A stretch of 64,000 bases of DNA, taken from NCBI GenBank assembly GCA_025360585.1, contig JANYBW010000041.1:1-64000 (forward strand), in the 5' to 3' direction. This document shows positions 8,581-16,305 of this stretch, one piece after another. The notes beneath the pieces were generated by a model. It searched no databases, was not told the DNA's origin, and was given only the letters and a program-made list of their open reading frames with translations. Position 1 is the first letter of the stretch; the number at the start of each line of letters is the position of its first letter. The position numbers and the translations under genes were made by a program. The stretch is from Actinomycetes bacterium (GTDB lineage Bacteria; Actinomycetota; Acidimicrobiia; IMCC26256; PALSA-610).

Positions 8581-9699
8581 TTAGGCAGTGACGGGGATTC
8601 CGTTCGCCGCGATGTCGCGACCAAGCTTCGTGAGTTGGTGGCGGGCGGAACCAAACTCGTGTTCAAGCTGGATCGCCCACTTGAAGTAGCGGTGCAACGG
8701 GTAGTCGACATCGATACCAATACCGCCGTGGAGATGCTGGCAGGCGTACGACGCGAACGCTCCGCCTTCCGAAGCGCAGTACTTCGCGACCGCAACTTGC
8801 GACGTTGCGACCTTGCCTTCGGCGAGGCGCCATGCGGCTTCCCACGTGGTGAGGCGCATTGACTCGATGTAGATGTACGCATCAGCGGCGCGTTGGTGGA
8901 ACGCTTGAAAGCTTCCGATCGGGCGTTCAAACTGCACCCGTTCGCGACCGTATGCACTCGTCATCTCAAGCGCGCGTTCGGTCACCCCGAGTTGCATCAT
9001 GCAGCGCGCCACCGTCGCTCGTTCGACCAGCCACTGGAGGATCGCCGCGCCGTTTCCGTTATGGTCGAGGCGCATCATGGGTATCGCGTTGCGCAACTCC
9101 AGCGCCGCGGCTGCGAGTCCATCAGATTCACGCTGCGGCGTGGCACTCACGCCTTGGCCGTTCACGTTGAACCAACCCAATGCAATACTGCCGTCTTGCG
9201 CACGGGCCGGAACAAGGATGCGGTCTGCTTCCATACCCGAGGGCACCAGCAGCTTGAGCCCATTGAACGCGCCGTTGACATCGACCGTCGTCGTCGGTGC
9301 GAGTGCATCCGAAGAGTCCGCTTCGTGTAACGCCGCGGTGAGGATCGCTCGTCCAGCAGCAACGTCGGCGAGAATCGCGCGCTGATCGTCGTCGCCGAAT
9401 TCTCCGAGCACCATCGCGCCAAGCACAAGCGTTGCGTAGGCGGGCACGGGCGCAACGGCACGGCCAACTTCCTGCACGAAACGACAGAGCGATAGGAAGC
9501 CCAACCCCGACCCGCCATCGGCTTCAGGAATCGCCAACCCCAGCAGATCGGTCTTCGCGAGCGCGGCCCACAACGCGGCATCGTGGGGATTGCCGCTGTT
9601 TTCGTGGGCTCGCAGTAGCTCGTTCGTGGCGAAGTCGTCGAGGATCGTTCGCGCGAGTTTGGCAATTTCGTTTTCGGAGTCTGAGAAGGTGAAGTCCAT
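8581..9699 (-). CDS. acyl-CoA dehydrogenase, likely one subunit of a heteromeric enzyme
   Basis: A 372-residue acyl-CoA dehydrogenase: N-terminal helical domain with LLGLAIPEADGGSGLG, a shortened middle domain, and a C-terminal domain with AYGRERVQFERPIGSFQAFHQRAAD and HGGIGIDVDYPLHRYFKW. It starts 3 bases after the stop of another acyl-CoA dehydrogenase, so the two are co-translated. Such adjacent unequal pairs in actinobacterial steroid clusters (the FadE28/FadE29 type) form alpha2beta2 enzymes that desaturate short steroid side-chain CoA esters. The divergent P450/MaoC/Ltp2 operon supports that role; substrate assignment is by context. Confidence 0.85.
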   Translation of the reverse strand: MDFTFSDSENEIAKLARTILDDFATNELLRAHENSGNPHDAALWAALAKTDLLGLAIPEADGGSGLGFLSLCRFVQEVGRAVAPVPAYATLVLGAMVLGEFGDDDQRAILADVAAGRAILTAALHEADSSDALAPTTTVDVNGAFNGLKLLVPSGMEADRILVPARAQDGSIALGWFNVNGQGVSATPQRESDGLAAAALELRNAIPMMRLDHNGNGAAILQWLVERATVARCMMQLGVTERALEMTSAYGRERVQFERPIGSFQAFHQRAADAYIYIESMRLTTWEAAWRLAEGKVATSQVAVAKYCASEGGAFASYACQHLHGGIGIDVDYPLHRYFKWAIQLEHEFGSARHQLTKLGRDIAANGIPVTA

Positions 9700-9702
9700 T
9701 GT

Positions 9703-10878
9703 TCAGTCCTTGTAGTGAGGTAGTCCGAGCCCCGCCATCGCGATGATGTCGCGTTGCACCTCGTTCGTGCCGCCGCCGAATGTGAGAATCAAGCCACTGC
9801 GATACGACTGTTCGATACGTCCTTGCAGCACAGCCGCATCGCTACCGCGTTGAATCAAACCGGCGACGCCGATGATTTCGAGGAACGCACGGTACGCCTC
9901 GATGTTGAGTTCGCTTCCGTACACTTTGATGGCCGACGAATCCCCCATGAACGACTTGCCGTGGTCGGAGGACCACGCCTGTTTCCAGTTCATGAGCCGC
10001 AGCACTTCAGATTTGGCATGAATCCGCGCCAAGTGATGTTGCACCCACTCGTTATCGATCACGCGGCGGCCGTCCACAACGGTTTCGGTTGCCCACTGCG
10101 CCACAGCTGCGATTTCTCGTTTCAAACGACCTGTTGTGGACAGCGACACCCGCTCGTGGTTGAGCTGACCTGTGATCAACTTCCAGCCGTTGTTTTCACC
10201 GCCGATGAGATTTTCTGCTGGTACCCGCACGTCGTCGTAGAACGTGGCGTTGGTCGTTACGCCGGTCACGGTGTGCACTGCCTGGCGGGAAAATCCTGGG
10301 CTTGTGGTTGGCACCATAAACACCGATAGGCCCTTGTGTTTTGAGACATCGGGGTCGGTACGGGCTGCGAGCCATACGTAATCGGCGTACTCCGCGAGAC
10401 TCGTCCACATTTTCTGGCCGCTAATGACCCACTCGTCGCCATCGCGTACTGCGCGCGTGCGCAGCGCCGCGAGATCCGTACCAGCTTCGGGCTCGGAGTA
10501 GCCAATCGCGAAAAACAGTTCACCCGCAAGGATCTTGGGGCAGAAATATGCGCTTTGTTCCGGCGAACCGAAGTCGCGCAAGATCGGTCCGACCGTGTTC
10601 AACGTCAGGAACGGCAATGGAAAACCCGCGCCTTGCACTTCGTCGGCGAAAACGAACTGCTCGACCGCCGTACGCTCCTGACCGCCGTGCTTCTTAGGCC
10701 ACGCAACACCCAGAAGTCCGTCGCGACCCATTTGTTGCATCGCTTTGCGAAACTCAGGCCCACCGCCTTCGCCGCCGCTCGAGAGCTCCGTTCGAAGCAC
10801 CTCCGACATCATCGTTGCGAAATAAGCGCGCAGCTCATCGCGAAAATCGGCCTGCTGCGCGTTCAGTTGGATTTCCAT
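9703..10878 (-). CDS. acyl-CoA dehydrogenase, partner subunit
   Basis: A 391-residue acyl-CoA dehydrogenase. The FAD/substrate-domain motif FFAIGYSEPEAGTDLAALRTRA (about residues 130-150), SGQKMWTSLAEYADYVWLAARTD and the C-terminal SGLILTFGGGTNEVQRDIIAMAGLGLP are all intact. The ATG at 10878 lies inside the end of a small disrupted upstream frame. With the downstream dehydrogenase it forms the tandem pair expected for a heterotetrameric FadE-type steroid side-chain dehydrogenase. Electrons would go to an electron-transfer flavoprotein; an ETF pair is encoded near 59-60 kb, though there it accompanies betaine genes. Confidence 0.85.
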   Translation of the reverse strand: MEIQLNAQQADFRDELRAYFATMMSEVLRTELSSGGEGGGPEFRKAMQQMGRDGLLGVAWPKKHGGQERTAVEQFVFADEVQGAGFPLPFLTLNTVGPILRDFGSPEQSAYFCPKILAGELFFAIGYSEPEAGTDLAALRTRAVRDGDEWVISGQKMWTSLAEYADYVWLAARTDPDVSKHKGLSVFMVPTTSPGFSRQAVHTVTGVTTNATFYDDVRVPAENLIGGENNGWKLITGQLNHERVSLSTTGRLKREIAAVAQWATETVVDGRRVIDNEWVQHHLARIHAKSEVLRLMNWKQAWSSDHGKSFMGDSSAIKVYGSELNIEAYRAFLEIIGVAGLIQRGSDAAVLQGRIEQSYRSGLILTFGGGTNEVQRDIIAMAGLGLPHYKD

Positions 10879-11145
10879 ATGTATGCGTTCGCTTCCCAGT
10901 CAGCAATCAAGGAGTCGATCGTGACGTGCGCAAGGATTTGCAGCGCGTCGTCGACGATCTCGTAGAACACTCCATCTTCGGCTTTGCATCCAAAGAATAC
11001 ATGGGCACCATCGGGGCCGCCGTGCCCGAGGTGCGGATGCGCGTCGCCGATCGATGTACTGATCGCTTCCCTCGCGACGGAGTCGGCGTAACGGTTCGAC
11101 GCGATACCTGTCGAACAGCTCAGATGAGTTGGGCACTTCAGTCAT
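10863..11145 (-). pseudogene. small frameshifted gene upstream of the acyl-CoA dehydrogenase pair
   Basis: ATG 11145 opens MTEVPNSSELFDRYR..., and a second minus frame (one extra base) runs without stops as NRYADSVAREAISTSIGD, GAHVFFGCKAEDGVFYEIVD and ADWEANAYIWKSN to the stop at 10863-10865, overlapping the dehydrogenase start by 16 bases. The total length is 3n+1, so one inserted base would reconcile the frames into a ~93-residue protein. Composition looks coding and the overlap is typical of this genome's operons. I do not recognise the family; a fortuitous open frame cannot be excluded. Confidence 0.35.
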
Positions 11146-11247
11146 CTTCTGGCTCTGACTCGGCGCGTAAGGGTCAAAGCATCGCATGCCGTCGTCAATG
11201 CCTATCCTTAATAATCTGCGGTCTCGGACACGAGACGACGTCAACCC

Positions 11248-11315
11248 AGCACCCAACACCAGCACCCAACACCAGCACCCAAAGAACCGCACCCAAAGAA
11301 CCGCACCCAAAGAAC
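11248..11315 (+). repeat. short tandem repeats in the P450 leader
   Basis: Two 13-base copies of AGCACCCAACACC (11248-11273) run into about three copies of the 14-base unit GCACCCAAAGAACC (11275-11315, last copy imperfect). The array ends exactly where the AAGGA ribosome binding site of the P450 gene begins. Copy-number change here would alter the mRNA leader. Confidence 0.8.
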
Positions 11316-11328
11316 AAGGATGATTCCG

Positions 11329-12549
11329 ATGGTCGACCTCACAGACATGACGCTCTTTCGCGACGGTTTCCCACATGACCTCTTCGGAGAGCTCCGAGTG
11401 AATCAACCGGTGCTCTGGCAGGAATTCCCCGCCGACATGAAAGGGCCACGCGACCCGGGGTTTTGGGTCCTGAGTCGCCATGCTGATGTGCAGTCGGCCA
11501 ATCGCGACGCCGAGCGTTACAGCGCGTTCGACGGACCGAGTCTGACCGGCCTTCCCGAGATGCGCGGCGCCATGCTCGCGGCAATGGACGCACCGGATCA
11601 CACGCGCCAACGTCGCCTCATCAGCGCCGGATTTACGCCGCGAATGATCAGCAAGCTCGAAGAGCGCGCTCGCGAATGGGCGATCAGCCTCGTGGAAAAT
11701 GCCCGCACCCAGAGCACAATCAATTTCGTCGACGAAATCGCGTACAAGCTCCCCATGCACATGATCGCCGACATTGTTGGCATCCCCGTCGAGGACCGCG
11801 ATTGGTTGTTTTCGTTGACGACGAGGTTCCTTTTGGCGGCCTCGGCCGATGCGGGAATGACTGAGGCCGACATCCTCGACGTACAAGTGCAGATGTTCGG
11901 TTACGCGCAGCAGCTCAGCAGCCGTAAACGCGATGAGCCTGAAGACGATGTATGGAGCATTTTGTCGAATGTCGAGCTCGATGGCGAAGACGGCGAGAAG
12001 ACTTCGCTTGGCCAGATCGAACTCGACATGTTCTTCATGCTGTTGACCGTGGCCGGCAGCGAAACCACCCGCAACGCCATCGCCGGAGGGCTGCACGCTC
12101 TGCTTACGCATCCCGATCAGATGGCACTGATGCGCGCCAACCCTGGAATGCTCAAAGGCGCCGTCGAAGAGATCATCCGTTGGACCTCGCCCGTGGTGTA
12201 CTTCGCACGGAGAGCGACCACGGATATTGAACTCCACGGAACGACCATTGCAGAAGGCGACCGCGTCACCCTCTGGTACCCATCAGCCAACCGCGATAGC
12301 GCGGCCTTTGTTGATCCCTTCAAGTTTGACATCAACCGCTCGCCGAACCCCCACGTGAGCTTCGGCGGTGGCGGCCCACACTTTTGCCTCGGGCACAACC
12401 TCGCCAAGCTTGAGATTGCGGTCATCTTCGAAGCGCTGCTGAACCGTTGCGCGAACATCGAAGCCGTCGGCGAGCCGACTATGACGGCGAGCAGCATCGA
12501 CAGCCCAGTACTGCTCGCAATGACGGACTATCCCGTTCAGCTTTCATAA
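11329..12549 (+). CDS. cytochrome P450 of the CYP125/124/142-like steroid group
   Basis: A 406-residue P450 with all core motifs: I-helix AGSETT (about residues 241-246), K-helix EEIIRW, and the heme loop FGGGGPHFCLG with the thiolate Cys near 353. The SETTRNAI I-helix is characteristic, in my recollection, of mycobacterial CYP125/CYP142-type enzymes that oxidise the sterol side-chain terminus. I chose ATG 11329 over 11320 because AAGGA then has normal spacing. It heads an operon with MaoC, DUF35, MaoC and Ltp2-like genes, the same company as CYP125 in the igr operon. Soluble; needs ferredoxin and reductase encoded elsewhere. Confidence 0.85.
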   Translation: MVDLTDMTLFRDGFPHDLFGELRVNQPVLWQEFPADMKGPRDPGFWVLSRHADVQSANRDAERYSAFDGPSLTGLPEMRGAMLAAMDAPDHTRQRRLISAGFTPRMISKLEERAREWAISLVENARTQSTINFVDEIAYKLPMHMIADIVGIPVEDRDWLFSLTTRFLLAASADAGMTEADILDVQVQMFGYAQQLSSRKRDEPEDDVWSILSNVELDGEDGEKTSLGQIELDMFFMLLTVAGSETTRNAIAGGLHALLTHPDQMALMRANPGMLKGAVEEIIRWTSPVVYFARRATTDIELHGTTIAEGDRVTLWYPSANRDSAAFVDPFKFDINRSPNPHVSFGGGGPHFCLGHNLAKLEIAVIFEALLNRCANIEAVGEPTMTASSIDSPVLLAMTDYPVQLS

Positions 12550-12632
12550 GACCTCGCGGTCACCCGTAGGTTTCAGCATCCGTTTGCGCGCCTTTGTGCG
12601 GCACTCGCAGACTCATGTACCGTGCGCAACCG

Positions 12633-13175
12633 ATGAGTGACGATCTTGACCAGCAGCTGGCCGCGCTCGTCGGCCAACCTATTGGCGACACCGGTCCGAC
12701 GTACGCGCCGGACCCAGTCAACCAACCGATGATCCGACATTGGGCCGCGGCGTTCGAAGACGCCAATCCGATTCACGTCGATGCGCAGTTGGCCGCAGAA
12801 TCGCGGTTCGGCGAAATCGTGGCTCCGCCACTGATGCTCCAAACATGGACGATGGCGACGCCGAAGATCACCGGCATCGGCGAACGCGGCGGCTCGCCGG
12901 TTGAAGGCGGCCGCGCGAAAGTGCTCACCCTGCTCGACGAAGCCGGATACCTCGGCACGCTCGCATCCAACTCAGAATTCGAAATCGTTCGGTACTTGAA
13001 ACTCGGCGATGAAGTCTCAGCCACCACGGTGCTCGAATCCGTTTCACCACTGAAACAGACTCGCCTCGGCCAGGGCTACTTCGTCACCTGGGTCACCACG
13101 TATACGGTCGGCGCCGAAACGGTAGGGCTGCAACGATTTCGGATCTTGAAGTTCAAGTCGGGGTCGGCATCATGA
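12633..13175 (+). CDS. MaoC-fold enoyl-CoA hydratase subunit, ChsH2 N-terminal-domain equivalent
   Basis: 180 residues with a single hot-dog fold; the hydratase motif AFEDANPIHVDAQLA (about residues 35-50) carries the Asp/His pair. TVLESVSPLKQTRLGQGYFV and TTYTVGAETVGLQRFRILKF match the MaoC N-terminal type seen in ChsH2. In mycobacteria ChsH2 is a two-domain protein, MaoC plus a DUF35 zinc-ribbon/OB domain. Here the second part is a separate gene overlapping this one by ATGA. It should pair with the MaoC protein at 13573 to hydrate a steroid side-chain enoyl-CoA. An ATG at 12615 is an alternative start. Confidence 0.8.
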   Translation: MSDDLDQQLAALVGQPIGDTGPTYAPDPVNQPMIRHWAAAFEDANPIHVDAQLAAESRFGEIVAPPLMLQTWTMATPKITGIGERGGSPVEGGRAKVLTLLDEAGYLGTLASNSEFEIVRYLKLGDEVSATTVLESVSPLKQTRLGQGYFVTWVTTYTVGAETVGLQRFRILKFKSGSAS

Positions 13176-13576
13176 GTACCCGACTCGCGCCAACAATCAC
13201 CCAGGACACAGCCTTTTTTTGGGAAGGCCTCAAGACTGACCAACTCCTCATTCAACGATGCGAAGGATGTGGTTCGCTTCGGCACCCGCCGCGTCCTATG
13301 TGCCCCCAGTGCAAGTCGCTCTCTTGGAGCGCGATCGAAGCCACAGGACGCGGCACGGTGATCAGCTACGTGATCCCTCGCCATCCACCGATGCCGTTCT
13401 TCGACGACGGCTACATCGTCGCGCTCGTGGAACTCGACGAGGGTGTGCGCCTCGTCACCAACCTCATCGATATCTCAGCCGAAGACGCTTCGATGGGTCT
13501 GCGAGTCGTGGTGCGCTTCGAACGCTTCGACAATGACCTTGTGCTCCCGCTGTTTGCACCGGAGAACATCCGATGA
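13172..13576 (+). CDS. DUF35 zinc-ribbon/OB-fold protein, ChsH2 C-terminal-domain equivalent
   Basis: 134 residues: an N-terminal helix, a zinc ribbon with CEGCGSLRHPPRPMCPQC (about residues 29-46), then an OB fold (GRGTVISYVIPRHP ... YIVALVELDEGVRLVTNL). DUF35 proteins bind thiolase-like partners; in the steroid pathway the DUF35 part of ChsH2 docks the Ltp2 aldolase. The gene overlaps both neighbours by four bases (ATGA), which suggests fixed stoichiometry with the two MaoC proteins. Its independence from the upstream MaoC gene is the notable feature. Confidence 0.85.
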   Translation: MSTRLAPTITQDTAFFWEGLKTDQLLIQRCEGCGSLRHPPRPMCPQCKSLSWSAIEATGRGTVISYVIPRHPPMPFFDDGYIVALVELDEGVRLVTNLIDISAEDASMGLRVVVRFERFDNDLVLPLFAPENIR

Positions 13577-14013
13577 AGCTTCCTCGAACCATCAACCCCG
13601 CCACATTGCAGGTTGGCGATGCACTGCCGGAGTGGGCCATCGACATCAATGCCACCCGCATTGTTGCTGGAGCCATCGCGACGCGCGATTTCATGCCTGT
13701 GCACCACGACAAGGAGTACGCCAACACGCAAGGTGCGCCCGATGTGTTTATGAATATCCTCTCGGACACCGCGTATACGAGTCGTTACCTCACCGATTGG
13801 GCCGGGCCAAACGCGATGGTGCGCAAAGTCGCGATTCGTCTTGGCGTGCCAGTATTCCCCGGACACACGCTCACCTATACGGGAGAGATTTCCGCACTGG
13901 AAGTCTCCGACTCAGAAACTTCGGTCGAGATCACCTTGCGCGCCATGAATGAACTTGGTGAACACGTCGGCGGCACGGCGACCATTTCGCTTCCGAACGA
14001 GAGTGCATTGTGA
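13573..14013 (+). CDS. MaoC-like enoyl-CoA hydratase subunit, ChsH1-like
   Basis: 146 residues forming a single MaoC hot-dog domain. RDFMPVHHDKEYANTQGAPDVFMN (about residues 37-60) holds the Asp and His expected for hydratase activity. In igr-type operons ChsH1 combines with the MaoC half of ChsH2 to hydrate 3-oxo-pregnadiene-carboxyl-CoA before the retro-aldol step. The stop overlaps the GTG start of the thiolase-like gene. The steroid substrate is inferred from the order of neighbours, not from residues. Confidence 0.8.
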   Translation: MKLPRTINPATLQVGDALPEWAIDINATRIVAGAIATRDFMPVHHDKEYANTQGAPDVFMNILSDTAYTSRYLTDWAGPNAMVRKVAIRLGVPVFPGHTLTYTGEISALEVSDSETSVEITLRAMNELGEHVGGTATISLPNESAL

Positions 14014-15179
14014 GCGACCGCACACTGTCTCGCAAAGCTGCGATCGCGGGCATCGGCCAAACTGAGTTCTCCAAAGATTCCGGCCGCAGCGAACTTCAAC
14101 TCGCGTGCGAAGCGGTGCTGGCCGCGATTACCGATGCCGGCCTCACGCCAAGCGATGTCGATGGTCTCGTCACGTTCACCATGGATACGAGCGAAGAAAT
14201 GGAAGTCGCTCGCAACGTCGGCATGACCGAAGTTTCGATGTTCAGCCGAGTGCACTACGGCGGCGGCGCAGCAGCCGGAACGGTGCTCCAAGCTGCGATG
14301 GCGGTTGCTACCGGAGTTGCCGATGCAGTCGTTTGTTATCGAGCCTTCAACGAACGATCGGGCAACCGTTTTGGCAACATGACCGGCCGCATCACGACAT
14401 TGCCGCCGTGGCTTTCGTGGTACGCGCCTTATGGGCTCATGACTCCAGCGTCGTGGGTCGCGTTGCATGCGCATCGCTACATGGAACGCTACGGCGTCAC
14501 CAACGCCGACTTTGCGCCGATTGCGATCGTTGACCGCACGAACGCGGCAACCAACCCAGGTGCATGGTTTTACGAAAGGCCCATCACCTTCGAAGAACAT
14601 CAACAATCTCGCTGGATTATCGAACCAGTGTTACGGCTGCTCGACTGTTGCCAAGAAAGCGACGGCGGCGTTGCGGTGTTGGTCACCTCCACCGAACGCG
14701 CCCGCGACCTCCCGAACCCGCCCGCCGTGATCGCTGCGGCTTCGCAAGGCGCGACCTTCGACAGCGAGATGATGACGAGCTACTACCGCGACGATCTCAC
14801 GGGCTTACCGGAAATGGGCGTTGTCGCCAAACGAGTCTGGAGCCAGTCTGGGCTCACGCCTTCCGACATATCGACGGCGTTCCTCTACGACCACTTCACG
14901 CCGTTTGTACTCATGCAACTCGAAGAGTTGGGATTCTGCGGCCGAGGTGAGGCCAAAGATTGGGCAACCGTCGAACGGCTCTCACTCGGCGGCGAACTAC
15001 CGATCAACACCAGCGGTGGGCTTCTGGGCGAGGCCTACATTCACGGCATGAATGGCATCACCGAATGCGTTCGCCAAATTCGGGGAACATCATGCAATCA
15101 ACTCGCCAACGTTGAGCACGCGCTCGTTACGTCCGGCACTGGCGTACCCACGAGTGGACTCATTCTTTCTACGCTCTAA
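14010..15179 (+). CDS. thiolase-fold lipid-transfer protein, Ltp2-like steroid side-chain aldolase
   Basis: 389 residues from a GTG overlapping the previous stop. The N-terminal KAAIAGIGQTEFSK and later VHYGGGAAAGTVLQAAMAVA are thiolase/SCP-x signatures. The motifs LYDHFTPFVLMQLEELGFC (about residue 292) and GGLLGEAYIHGMNGI (about 337) resemble Ltp2, where two tyrosines serve the retro-aldol cleavage that frees propionyl-CoA and androstenedione. The thiolase catalytic Cys is not obvious, consistent with an aldolase rather than a thiolase. It follows the DUF35 gene whose product would be its docking partner. Confidence 0.8.
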   Translation: MSDRTLSRKAAIAGIGQTEFSKDSGRSELQLACEAVLAAITDAGLTPSDVDGLVTFTMDTSEEMEVARNVGMTEVSMFSRVHYGGGAAAGTVLQAAMAVATGVADAVVCYRAFNERSGNRFGNMTGRITTLPPWLSWYAPYGLMTPASWVALHAHRYMERYGVTNADFAPIAIVDRTNAATNPGAWFYERPITFEEHQQSRWIIEPVLRLLDCCQESDGGVAVLVTSTERARDLPNPPAVIAAASQGATFDSEMMTSYYRDDLTGLPEMGVVAKRVWSQSGLTPSDISTAFLYDHFTPFVLMQLEELGFCGRGEAKDWATVERLSLGGELPINTSGGLLGEAYIHGMNGITECVRQIRGTSCNQLANVEHALVTSGTGVPTSGLILSTL

Positions 15180-15218
15180 TTTGCCGCGGCACGCGGCGTA
15201 CATGATTCGGAGGTCGCA

Positions 15219-16241
15219 ATGAAAGCAGCCCAAGTCATCAACGAAGTGATGACGGTGATCGATATCCCTGATCCCGTTGCTGGTCCGGACGAAGCACTGG
15301 TACGGCTCTCGGCTTCTGGCGTGTGCCACTCCGACCTGCACCTTGCTCGCGGCGATTGGATGGGCGTGCCGCGTGGCGGCGGGCTCGGCCACGAGGGCAT
15401 CGGCATCGTCGAAGCGCTCGGCCCCGGAGCCGAACGATTCACATCGGTGGGCGCGCGGGTCATTCTCGGACTCGGCGGCATGGGTGGATATTGGTGTGGT
15501 ACGTGCGATTACTGCATGAGTGGCCGCCCACGTCTCTGTCCCCACGGCCGACCCACTATGGGCACGTTCGCGGAGAAGATCGCGGTCTGGGCGCCGTCAC
15601 TTGTTGTCTTGCCGGACGCCATCCCTGATCACGAAGCACCGCTGGCGTGCGGAGGGCTCACGGCGTACAGCGCAATCCGCAAACTGTTAGCGCACAACAT
15701 TCAGCCGGGGCGAACGATCGGCATTATCGGCGCGGCTGGCGGCCTCGGCCACTACGCGGTGCAGATAGCCAACGCATTTGGGTATCGCGTCGTTGGAGTC
15801 GATGTGGGTGAAGACCGGCTCGACTTCATTCGCTCGCTCGGCGCCGAACATGTCGTTGGCGCGCAAGATGCGGCCGCGTATGCGGCATCACTCGGCGGCG
15901 TTGATGCGGTGCTCGTGTTCGCGGCGCGCCTTTCGGGTTTCGAACTCGGCATGCAGATGGTCAAACGCGGCGGGCTGTTTGTGGCCGTCGGGATTCCACC
16001 ATCGAGCGACGGCAGCTTGCAGCTCAACCCCTGGCAGTTCTTTTTGAAGGACACAACGATCATCTATTCGGCGATCGGTACCGTCCAAGAAATGCGCGAG
16101 GTTGTGGCACTTGCCGAGCAAGGCAAACTCACGACGCATGTGTCGCGGCGCGGCACACTTTCCGAAGTCGACACGATCCTTGACGAACTCGAAGCCAGCA
16201 AGTACCTCGGCCGCGCCGTGATCACCGACCTCACACGCTAA
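15219..16241 (+). CDS. zinc-dependent medium-chain alcohol dehydrogenase
   Basis: 340 residues of the MDR family. The catalytic zinc region is GVCHSDLH and GHEGIGIVEALG (residues 35-70); the structural zinc loop CGTCDYCMSGRPRLC is complete. The NAD(P) site is GIIGAAGGLGHYAVQIA (about 165). A strong GGAGG site lies 7 bases before the ATG. It is 39 bases behind the Ltp2-like gene and probably in the same operon, where it could oxidise a P450-made terminal alcohol; this role is inferred. Confidence 0.8.
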   Translation: MKAAQVINEVMTVIDIPDPVAGPDEALVRLSASGVCHSDLHLARGDWMGVPRGGGLGHEGIGIVEALGPGAERFTSVGARVILGLGGMGGYWCGTCDYCMSGRPRLCPHGRPTMGTFAEKIAVWAPSLVVLPDAIPDHEAPLACGGLTAYSAIRKLLAHNIQPGRTIGIIGAAGGLGHYAVQIANAFGYRVVGVDVGEDRLDFIRSLGAEHVVGAQDAAAYAASLGGVDAVLVFAARLSGFELGMQMVKRGGLFVAVGIPPSSDGSLQLNPWQFFLKDTTIIYSAIGTVQEMREVVALAEQGKLTTHVSRRGTLSEVDTILDELEASKYLGRAVITDLTR

Positions 16242-16305
16242 ATGCACTACGAACGCGCGCCGATAGGTGAGAGGTATTCCGATGCAGGAATCTGGCGCCC
16301 TGTGC

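Noticed and set aside
11248-11315. possible CRISPR-like array
   Set aside because: Units are 13-14 bases, directly tandem with no spacers, and no cas genes are present.
10815-11378. 187-codon plus-strand frame across the P450 leader
   Set aside because: It translates the repeat tract and runs out of frame into the P450; no ribosome binding site or family features.
10900-12237. 445-codon open frame antisense to the P450
   Set aside because: It mirrors the P450 gene, whose motifs are unambiguous, and its product is His/Arg-rich with no family signature.
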